Source: Archangium sp. (lineage in GTDB: Bacteria > Myxococcota > Myxococcia > Myxococcales > Myxococcaceae). Taken from it: 64,000 bases of DNA. Made by a program: the position numbers and the translations under genes. The notes under the pieces are model-generated. The model saw only the letters and a list, made by a program, of their open reading frames with translations. It did no database searches and had not been told where the DNA came from. Below are positions 19,701 through 27,600 of this stretch, one piece after another. Within the stretch, counting starts at the first letter, position 1; each line of letters opens with the position of its first letter. The stretch is taken from NCBI GenBank assembly GCA_030681645.1, contig JAUXRX010000007.1:1-64000 (forward strand), given 5' to 3'.

Positions 19701-21260
19701 ATGGGCTGGAGTTTCAAGGACGAATTCCAGACCGCAAACCTCGGCGGAGGGCGCGTCGCTCATTACGTCTCCGACGCCGCAGGCCAGCGCGTCCGCAAAG
19801 TGATCGAGACGAACGGCGTTCGCCGGCAGGAGAGACTTTCCGTTGGTCGCTTCGAGGTCTGGCGCGAGTTCCGATCAGACGGAGTCACCGTCGAAACTGA
19901 ACGCGAGACGCTGCACCTGATGGATGACAAGCAGCGGGTCGCGCTCGTCGAGACGCTCACCGTCGACAGTGGCGGCGCAGTCGCCAGCCCGACACCTCGC
20001 CTGCGGTACCAGTTCGGTAACCACCTCGGCAGCAGCAGCCTCGAGTTGAGCGAGTCAGCCGCGCTCATTTCTTACGAGGAGTACCACCCCTACGGCACCT
20101 CAGCGCTCCAGGCCCACAGCGGGAGCGCCGAGGTCAGCGTCAAGCGCTACCGCTACACGGCGAAGGAGCGAGACGACGAGACCGGGCTCAACTACCACGG
20201 CGCCCGCTACTACGCCTCGTGGCTGGCTCGATGGACGAGCGCTGATCCACTCGGAGTTCGGGCCGGGCAGAATCTCTATTTGTACTGTCGTTGCGAGCCT
20301 CTTGGTCGACTCGACGCCGACGGTCGCGACGACACACCGGCGAATGCTTCCAGTGACTGGTGGGCCGCTCGCTTCCAGTACGTGCCTTTCTTAGTTCCTG
20401 TTCCCCCGGTGCTCACAGCCCCTCAGGGGCCTTTCTTGTTTCGAGGCACCGACAGCTTCACGGACCCGCTGCCAACCCTCCGAGGCCTCCTCCCCAGGAA
20501 TGCGGCAGGGGCGGCCACACCACTCCAGCACGTTCTCGGACAGACAAGCGACAGTCCCTGGATATCGACTTCAACGACGAAGGCAGGCGCATCCGCGTTT
20601 GGGCGTTCGACCGCCGCCGGTGCCTCGTCACCGACAGCGCTCAAGGCGGATTCGGTAGTTGCCATCGACCCCTCGAAGCTGGGCCCCGAAAACACGGTCA
20701 TCTCGAACAGCGAACTGAAAGCGCAAATGAAGGCGGCAATGGCCACTGGCGAGGTCCCCAAGGCGCCGGGAGAGACCTGGCTCCACGCACAAGACAACCC
20801 CCACGGGACTCCGAGCGGCAAAGTCGCTGCTCCCGAAGGCGAGACGCTCGTGCGCGGGCCGGTTCCGCCCGAGGCGGTTCAAAGCGTCGAGAACCTCGAG
20901 CGGGCGATCGTGCAGGCAGCGAAGTCTGCAAACCAAGCAAAGTGGGTCGGACGAATCAATTCGGCAGGGAAGGGGCTGGGCGTCGCCGGCCTCGTCGTGA
21001 GCGCGGTCAATATTGGAGTTGCGACTCAAAAGAGTGTCGAGACAGGCGACCCGCGACACGTCGAGAACGCCGTGCTGACCACGACTGCTGGCTTTGGCGG
21101 TTCAGCCCTTGGTGCGAAGATCGGAATGTTCGTAGGCGCTGCGGGCGGGCCCATTGGGGTGGCCGTGGGCGGCGTCGTCGGCGGCGTTCTGGGAGGGGTG
21201 GTTTCGTCCTGGTATGCCGACAAGAAGTTGCAGGAAGTCAACGCGCCGGGTGCCCCATGA
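13776..21260 (+). CDS. Tc toxin fused B-C subunit with predicted ADP-ribosyltransferase C-terminus
   Basis: A 2494-aa protein joining TcB and TcC. Residues ~30-400 are the SpvB-type N-terminus (ALPKGGGAIRGMGEKFAANP). Three FG-GAP/VCBS-like repeats follow (DLDGEGLSG, DLDGDGRADI, DIDGSGATDI; ~430-680), then TcB middle-region sequence and many RHS/YD repeats (~1500-2120) that form the cage. The RHS core ends at ~2125-2185 (AKERDDETGLNYHGARYY ... LDADGRDD), where TcC proteins self-cleave. The variable tail shows an R-S-E ADP-ribosyltransferase pattern: R2223 in FRGTD, STS at 2264-2266 (WISTSTTKAGA), and E2354/E2356 in PEGETLVRG. A Gly-rich hydrophobic segment (~2400-2485) closes the protein. Most Tc loci encode B and C separately. 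The target and the activity of the tail are inferred from motifs. Confidence 0.88.
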   Translation: MMATGKRGPEPRSESTEGAKEPTFPALAPSLALPKGGGAIRGMGEKFAANPVTGTGRMTVPVPTSPGRGNFGPQLSLSYDSGAGNGPFGFGWALSLPSVTRKTEKGLPRYDDAGESDVYLLSGAEDLVPELAGQARFEETRGDYLVHRYRPRIEGLFARIERWTHATTQAIHWRSISKENITSLYGNSSSSRIEDGKRVFSWLLSESYDDKGNAIFYEYAAENDAGVDKTLANERNRARGAARYLKRVKYGNRTSTLAPNNWVNDGWLFELVLDYEEGHSEALAASDPPRVRAASTGAGPWSVRPDPFSSHRAGFEVRTYRRCRRMLMFHHFAALGATPCLVRSLELDYADLSYAGQPAIDAELAHPGSTRFASFIVSMQQAGYVRDGADTYVRKTQPRVEFEYSKARLQDDVRTLAPGALENLPIGIDGRAYQWVDLDGEGLSGVLTEQGGAWFYKRNLGEGRFGPARAVPSRPSVFPLTGGGTQLLDLSGNGQLDVVSFGTATPGFFQRTQDECWEEFRTFKSLPRLRWDDPRLRFVDLDGDGRADILIAEDNVFDWHSSLGDQGFTSALRVTQPRDEELGPRLVFNDATESVFLADFCGDGLTDLVRVRSSEVCYWPNLGYGRFGPKVTLDNSPAFDSVDQFDPRRIRLADIDGSGATDIIYLHRDGARVYFNQSGNRLTGAKVLHALPPGTPLHSVMTADLLGNGTACLVWSSPLPGDALVPVRYLDLMGGQKPHLLTTTRNNLGAETTVEYASSTRFYLADKAAGTPWVTKLPYPVHVVTRVTTHDAVTQNRFATRYSYHHGHFDGGEREFRGFGRVDSFDTEEYSSFAQLPAPISDLASHVPPVLTKTWFHTGICAGRDVSRHLATEYYAAPGLSDSVLPGGLTVEEEAEACRALKGSMLRQEVYALDGSPRAATPYTVVEQSFTLKALQRKTDNRHGVFFAHPREALTQHYERNADDPRVVHTLTLDVDGFGNVRKALSVGYGRRKEDSSLTAADKTRQSQRLLTYTEAAFTNAVETDDAWRTPLPAAIRTWELTGFAPTSGARFSVSEWVDGNFALLNSAQPVEYTATPDPLQPQKRPIEDVRTLYRANDLSALLAAGVLESRALPGESFKLALTSSLVSAVFASKLPNPGAVLEATGADGGGYALMDGAWWLHAGRPYFDAGAGASTPAVELAFAQQHFFTPHSTTDAFGERTTIEYDAFSLLPTGVRDALDNEVRAENDYRVLQPWQVTDANGNRTAAAFDALGLVVATAVRGKANANEGDELSGFSEQPTLDELRAFIAAPAAEAASLLGQATSRLVYDVDRFARCGQPAFVATLARETHLHPANANDTAIQISFSFSDGFGREVQKKVQAEPGIARTRASPVLLPSGDLAPGPLQPGTSTHDQRWVGTGRVVFNNKGKPVKQHEPFFSATHLCEEESEVTDTGVSPVLFYDPVGRVVATLHPNHAYEKVVFDNWRQATWDANDTSSLDPRTDPDIAGFVARYFEAQPAGWQTWAQRQLHADTVSKTRAHAETPSLAWLDVQGRVFLTVADDGTVKLATRVDYDIEGNERAVSDALGRVVVKYDYDLLGSRLHQATMEAGERWTLDDAAGKPLRSWDSRGFARRMTYDELRRPTGLHVTEAGVERLAEKVIYGESLGASAAATNHRTRVLKSFDAAGVVTSEAFDFKGNALASSRAMAVEYKAALDWSASPALDEVLGSSTAWDALNRPFTVTSPDGSIYSPTFNEAGLLESIDVRLRGASTPTPVVVRLAYDARGRREAIGYANGATTEYTYDAETLRLTRLRTTRPGNADTLVSQLFASGSLVQDLSYSYDAVGNITRLADAALKTQYNSGAIAPECAYTYDALYRLIEATGRESIGQTELAPTFGNPRDFPFLGSALSPNDLQALRRFTESYVYDDAGNMRTLAHAVSGGGWTRHFTYEEHSQLEAGQFNNRLSSTTVNAVTVTSAYDVHGNMLALPHVASMGWSFKDEFQTANLGGGRVAHYVSDAAGQRVRKVIETNGVRRQERLSVGRFEVWREFRSDGVTVETERETLHLMDDKQRVALVETLTVDSGGAVASPTPRLRYQFGNHLGSSSLELSESAALISYEEYHPYGTSALQAHSGSAEVSVKRYRYTAKERDDETGLNYHGARYYASWLARWTSADPLGVRAGQNLYLYCRCEPLGRLDADGRDDTPANASSDWWAARFQYVPFLVPVPPVLTAPQGPFLFRGTDSFTDPLPTLRGLLPRNAAGAATPLQHVLGQTSDSPWISTSTTKAGASAFGRSTAAGASSPTALKADSVVAIDPSKLGPENTVISNSELKAQMKAAMATGEVPKAPGETWLHAQDNPHGTPSGKVAAPEGETLVRGPVPPEAVQSVENLERAIVQAAKSANQAKWVGRINSAGKGLGVAGLVVSAVNIGVATQKSVETGDPRHVENAVLTTTAGFGGSALGAKIGMFVGAAGGPIGVAVGGVVGGVLGGVVSSWYADKKLQEVNAPGAP

Positions 21261-21646
21261 ATGAGACCGAGTCGGGCAGTCTGTATGGCTATGTCCAGCG
21301 CGATGGAATTCGACTCGCGGAACTCCGCGACTCCAGGCATGAAGACATGTTTTGGTACAGCTTCAGGGTGATGCCGCTGGGGCCAGACAATGCGCGCGTA
21401 CTTGAAGATGCGTTCTGGGAAGAGGGCTTTCAGATCGAGGAATTGACCACTGGAGTCGTCTTCAAGCACGTCATACCCAGGGTGCGCTTCCCCGGAACGC
21501 CCGGTGCCATCGACAAGCCTGATCGAGTCTGGCTCCGTTGGGGCGCGGGAGAAAACAGTCCGAATGAGGTCAGGCAGTTGGCCGAAGCCGCGCTGCGCGA
21601 GATGCCCTGGTGGCGGCGGCTGTTGCGACGGTTACGCCGCCAATGA
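21257..21646 (+). CDS. Small protein coupled to the Tc toxin; candidate immunity protein
   Basis: A 129-aa protein whose ATG overlaps the stop of the B-C toxin gene (ATGA), so the two are translationally coupled. It is acidic in the middle (LEDAFWEEGFQIEELTTG) and ends in a basic, Trp-containing tail (PWWRRLLRRLRRQ). There is no signal peptide and no recognised domain. In polymorphic RHS toxins the gene just after the variable C-terminus is usually the cognate immunity gene; in Tc toxins aimed at eukaryotes this is not usual. The position makes immunity, or a chaperone for the toxic tail, the leading guesses. No sequence motif proves either. Confidence 0.65.
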   Translation: MNETESGSLYGYVQRDGIRLAELRDSRHEDMFWYSFRVMPLGPDNARVLEDAFWEEGFQIEELTTGVVFKHVIPRVRFPGTPGAIDKPDRVWLRWGAGENSPNEVRQLAEAALREMPWWRRLLRRLRRQ

Positions 21647-21698
21647 CAGGGAACAATCGGTCTTGGCGATGGGCACTTGGCATTCGAGCGAGGGCGTC

Positions 21699-24600
21699 AT
21701 GGTGAAGCGAAGTGTGTATTTGATTGAGGGTGTCGTCACCGGCATGACCGGGAGCGCCAGTCTGCGCATCGAGGCATGGGACAAGGATCTCGTCAAAGAC
21801 GACTTCCTCGGCGAAGCCCAGGTCGACCCGGCCACTGGCCGATTCCAGATTCGCTTCGGCCCAGATCGGGTTGGCGACTCTCCGTTCGACGACAACCCTG
21901 ACGTCTATTTCCGCGTGTACCGCGGGGTGCAGATCCTCTCCGAGGCGCGGCACCCTGTCCTCTGGGAGACCCCCGAGGGGCAGACCAATGCGAGCATCAC
22001 CCTCGGCGGTGTCCACCTGGTGGGGGAATCCGAGACCAGGGGCGAGACGAGCGGGCCCGTCGCTGGCGCTCGCGAAGTGTCGGGGCAGCTCCACTTCGAG
22101 CACGGCGCGCCCGCCGCGAAGGTGAAGCTGGCCCTCTACGATCGCGGCTTCGGGGGAACGGCCACCAGGCTGGGGGAGGCCGTGACCGCGGCTGACGGCA
22201 CCTACCGGTTCGACTATCGCGCCGGCTCCGCGGCCAACATCGAGGTCCGAGTCGCACACAGCGCAGGCCACGAGGTCGCGCTCTCCAGGACTCGCTTCGA
22301 TGCAGGCCCGAGCGAAGAGCTGAACCTGGTCGTCCCCACCGCCCTCGCCGCCGCCGCGCCCGAATACACCCGGCTCACCGCCGACCTGCTCGCGCACCTG
22401 CCGCGAGGCGCCTCACTCGCGAAGGCGGTCGAGTCGGACGATCGGCAGGACATCACCTTGCTCCACGTCTCCACCGGCTGGGACGCGCGCATCGTCGCGC
22501 TCGCAGCCACCGCCGCGAAGCGGGGCGAGGAGACCCGGGTGCCCGCGAAGGCGATGTATGGCGCGCTGCGCGTCGGGCTTCCGTCAGAGACCAGCGCGCT
22601 CGCCCTCGTCGATCGGCTGCGCTTCGGTGAGGCGCTGGTCACGGCGAAGGAGCGCGGCATCGTCGAGCTCTCCGATGGCGAGCTCGCGGACGCCACGGCG
22701 AAGTTCGAGACCTGGCGCGGCCAGGAGAAGCTGAACCTCGTCGCACCCGGTGCGCTCTCCAGCAACGGAGCGCTGCTCGCCCGCTCAGGGCTTTCCGACT
22801 CGGAGCAGGTGACGTTCCTGAACCTCGTCGTCGAGCATCGTGGCACCGGCAAGGAGCTGTGGAGCAAGGCGCTCGCCGCCGGCGTGGCCCCCGACAAGAT
22901 CAAGGGGCTGCAGCTCCAGGGCAAGCTCGCCCACCTCACCTCGAACAACGCCGAGCTGGCCGGCTCGATGCAGCCGGAGCTCTCGCCCGAGGGGCTCGGG
23001 GGCCTCGTGACGAAGTCGCTGTACCAGCCGGCGCAGTGGAAGGCGCGGCTGCTCAAGCTGGCTGCCAACGACGACGCGAAGCTGGGCGCGCTGATTCCAC
23101 CCGCGTACACCGGCGCGACCAACGCCGAGCGCCTCGAGGGCTACGCGGACGATCTCGCCCGCAGGGTGCGGCAGGCCTTCCCCACCAGGACCGTGGCCCA
23201 CAAGGTCGCCATCGGCGAGCTGCCGCTCACGGCCGATCAGCAGGTGAGGGCGGACGCCGTCGCCTTCTTCGATGAGGTCGAGGCGAAGAAGGTCGACTTC
23301 GAGCTGGGCCGCGCGCCGGTCGAGCGCACGCTGCGCGATCACCAGCTCCTCGCAGGACTCCCCGCAGATCGCCGCGTGGCTGCCGTCGGCGCCATCAAGC
23401 GGCTGCAGCGGCTCTACCAGCTGACTCCGCGCGACGAGGCGCTCAAGGTCCTGCTCACGCAGGGCTTTGAGTCGGCCTTCGACATCTCGCGGCTGCGCCT
23501 GGAGGACTTCCTCAATCGGTACGGCAAACACTTCGGCTCGACCGGCGAAGCGAAGCTGGTGCACGAGCGCTCCGAGCAGATCTCGAGCTTCACCTTCAAC
23601 TTCTTCATCGGGGCCGCGCAGACGCCGCCGCCGGTGGCCGCGTTCTCGCTGCCGCAGGATCAGCTGGAGGCGTCTCACGAGAACGTGGTCAAGCACTACC
23701 CGACGCTCGAGAACCTCTTCGGCTCGCTCGACTTCTGCGACTGCGAGCACTGCCAATCGGTGCTGAGCCCGGCTGCCTATCTCGTGGAGCTGCTCCGCTT
23801 CCTCGACGACGAGCCGCGGTGGAAGGACTGGGTGGCCTCGCGCGGGGGAAACGCGGGCGCCTTCAAGCTGCCCTTCGAGGTGCTGAAGGAGCGGCGGCCT
23901 GATCTCCCGCAACTGCCGCTCACCTGCGAGAACACGCACACCGCGCTCCCGTACATCGACGTCGTGAACGAGATCCTCGAGTGCTACGTCGACAAGGCGG
24001 CGCTCGACGCCTCGGTCGCGTTCGACGTGGGCTCAGCCCAGAGCGCGGATCTCCTCGCTGAGCCGCAGAACATCTTCCCCGGCGCGTACGACTCGAAGCT
24101 GAAGGACGCGGTGTACCCGCTGAACCTGCCCTTCGACTTGCCCGTGCAGACGGTGCGCGAGCACCTCGCGCACGGCGAGAGTTCGTTCGCCGCCGTGCTG
24201 GAGACCTTCCGCAAGTCAGACCAGCTCGCGCTGGGCCTGAGCGACGAGAACTACGGCTGGTCTGCCATCTTCATGGAGCAGCTCGGCCTGGCGCCCGCCG
24301 AGGTGAAGGTGTTCACCGACGCCGCGGGCTTCGGCGCCGGCTGGGGCAAGCTGTATGGGTACGCCGACTCGAACGTGGCGCTCGGCGCGCTGAAGTCGGC
24401 CAAGACGCTCTCGCGCAAGCTGGGGATCAGCTACCAGGAGCTGGTGGACCTGGTTCAGCTCGGGTTCCTGAACCCGAAGCTCGAGCACCTTGCGCGCCTG
24501 CGCCAGTACCGCGTGCCGCTCGATCGGCTGCTGCGCTTCAAGGGCGCCGCGGGCTACCCCGCGCTCACCCCCGACGAGACGAAGGAGGTCGAAGACGCGC

Positions 24601-27600
24601 TGGGTCTCGAGGGCCGCACCTGGGTCGACTCGATCTGGCCGCAGGGCTTCGAAGGCGCGGCGCTGCTCTATGACGCCGATGCTGGTTGTTCCTTCGAGAC
24701 CACCGAGGTCAGGCTCACGGGCGCGAACCAGACGGCCGACGCGTTCCAGCTCTTCTTCATGAAGGCCAACTTGTTCGTCCGGTTGTGGCGAAAGCTTGGC
24801 TGGCCGATGACCGAGCTCGACCAGGCGTTGCGGGCGCTGACCCCGAAGAACGTCGCGATCACCTCAGGGGCGACGCTGGCCGAGGCGATGAAGAGCGCGC
24901 TGGTGCACCTCGCGCACCTCGACGCGCTCGAGAAGCAGCTCGCGCTGGGCAGTGGGGCGCGTCGAATGATCCTCACCTTCTGGGGGCCGATCGAGACCGT
25001 GGGCGTGCTGGGCAAGCCTTCGCTCTACGCCGAGCTGTTCCTCACCCCGACGGTGCTCAAGGTGAAGGATGCGGACGAGATCTTCGGAGCGCTGCTGAGC
25101 AAGCCCAACGTGCTGCTGAAGGACTACCTCCCGATGGTGCAGAGCGGAGTGGGGCTCTCTTCGGCCGACCTCGAGCTGTTGCTCAAAGACGCCGGCCTGA
25201 CGGTTGACACCGCGCCGCTCGACCTTCAGGTCGTCTCGCGGCTGTTCCGCCACGCGGTGCTGGCGAAGGGAGCGGGTTGTACCGTCGCGCAGTTGGTCGC
25301 GCTCAAGGGGCTCACGGGCCTCGATCCGTTCGCGGCGCTTCACCCTGATGCGCTGGCCACGCTCGAGCACGATCGGCCGTTCAGCTCGACGCTGCGCTTT
25401 CTCGCGCAGCTCGAGCTCCTTTCGGCGGCGGGCCTCGACCTCGAGGAACTCGACTTCCTTGCGCGTCACCGGCTGGACCCGGTGGGGCGCTTCCGCGAGC
25501 GGCCCGAACAGCTGGCTGAGCTGCTCCTGGCGCTCTCCAACGACTTGGCCGCCATCGACGCCGCCGCTCCGGCGGATGCCGCCGCCCAGAAGACGAGCAG
25601 CGTCGTGCAGCGCGTCGCCGATCTCCTCGAGGTCGACCAGCCGGTCGCGCACGCGCTGCTCACCGAGAAGCAGCTCTTGCCAGACCCCACGCAGAGCGCG
25701 GCCGCGCCGCTGGTGCAGGCGTTCCTGGCCGCGGCTGACCGAGGCGTGACCGTGACCTCCCGCCTGGCTCCGCAGCTGCCGCCCGAGACGCCGTTCACCG
25801 CGCCGCTCGCGAGCCTCGCCAGCACCGCGGCAACGACCCTTGGCCGCGACCCCGCCGCGAAGAGCGCGCGGCTCGAGGGGTACCTCACGGTGCCAGCCTC
25901 GGGCGCGTACACCTTCGAGGTGGCGCTCACCCGGGCGGGAATGCGGGTCGATTTCCGCATCGCGGGTTTCCAGGCGCCGGTGCTGCTCGGCGAGGCCCTC
26001 ACGGACAACGCTGCCATCTCGGGCGCCGTCGAGCTCGTCGCAGGCCGCGGCTACCGCTTCGATGTCCGGCTCGAGTCGCTGGGCACCGGCGACGCCACCG
26101 TCTCGGTTCAGGCAGCAGGCCTGGACAAGGGCGCGCTCGACCGGCTGGTCCTTCACCCGCTGGCGTCGGCAGAGCGGGTTCGCCGAGCGCTCGGGACGGT
26201 GGCGAGGGTCACCCGGTTGATGCAGCTCTTCCAGCTCTCGCTCAGTGAGCTGCGCTACGCCGCTACTCACCCGGCCGCTTTCGGAAACCAGTCGTTGAGC
26301 GATCTGGCACCGCCTGCCGTGGGTACCGGCGCGCCCCCGAAGAACGCGTTCGCCTTCGTCGCCGGGCTCGCCCGTTGGGTGCAGCTGCGCAAGCGGGTGA
26401 ACGCGGCCGGCGCCGATCTCATCGAGCAGCTGGAGCGCTCGCGAGCCGTGCTCCCCGGCGGCACTCCCGCAGTCGCTGGAGAGAAGCAGGTGCTCGACGG
26501 CTTCTGCGCCGGGTTCGCGGGAATGACGCGGCGGAGCGCGAACGCGGTGAAGAGGCTGGCCCTGCGCTTCGGCGTCACCGGCCAGAGCAGCGTGCAGGGC
26601 TCGTCGCTGGTGGTCGAGTTCGCCGGGCTCGCCGACCCCGCGGTCCTGCTGCGCATCGCCGATGCGCTCGCGATGGCCACGCGCATCGGGGTCTCGTCCG
26701 AGGTCATCCTCGGCGCGGAGCCGACCGGAGCAGGGACCTGGCTGGTGCCGGCCGCGACCATGAAGACGGCGCGTGACGTGCGTGATGCGCTGCGCGCGCT
26801 CCATGACCCCGAGCCGTGGCGCCGGGTGGTTCGCCCGATCTCTGATCGGCTGCGCCGCCAGAAGCGCGATGCCCTGGTCTCGTACGTCATCCACAAAGAC
26901 GGCTTCGACACCGTGGAGCAGCTCTTCGAGTACTTCCTGCTCGACCCGGGAATGGAGCCCGTGGTGATCGCCTCGCGAATTCAGCTCGCGATCGCGTCAG
27001 TGCAGCTCTTCGTGCAGCGCTGCTTCCTCAACCTCGAGACGGACGCGCGCCCCGGTCCCGCGACGGGCCAGGTTCACCCGTCGGCGCTCGACTCGGCCCA
27101 GTGGGAATGGATGAAGCGCTTTCGCGTGTGGGAGGCCAACCGGAAGATCTTCCTCTTCCCGGAGAACTGGCTCGAGCCCGAGTTCCGCGACGACAAGAGC
27201 AACCTCTTTCAGGCGCTCGAGGGCGAGCTGCTCGAGGGCGACGTCTCCAACGAACTCGCCGAGACCGCGTTCCTCACCTACCTCAAGGGCCTCGAGGAGA
27301 TGGCCCAGCTCGAGGTCGTCTCGATGTGCGCGGATGAAGAGCGGCAGGCGCTCCATGTGATCGGCCGCACCCAGGGGCTGCCCCACAAGTACTTCTACCG
27401 GCGCAACGAGCACGGCAATTGGTTCCCGTGGGTGCCGGTCGAGGCCGACATCAAGGGCGACCACGTGGTGCCGGTGCTCTGGCGGGGCAGGCTCCACCTG
27501 TTCTGGGTGCTGTGGCAGAAGCGAACCATCCCCGCTGCCGGCGACTCGAGCAACGCTGAGACCACCATCGAGGGCCTCGCGCAGACGAAGCTGAAGGACG

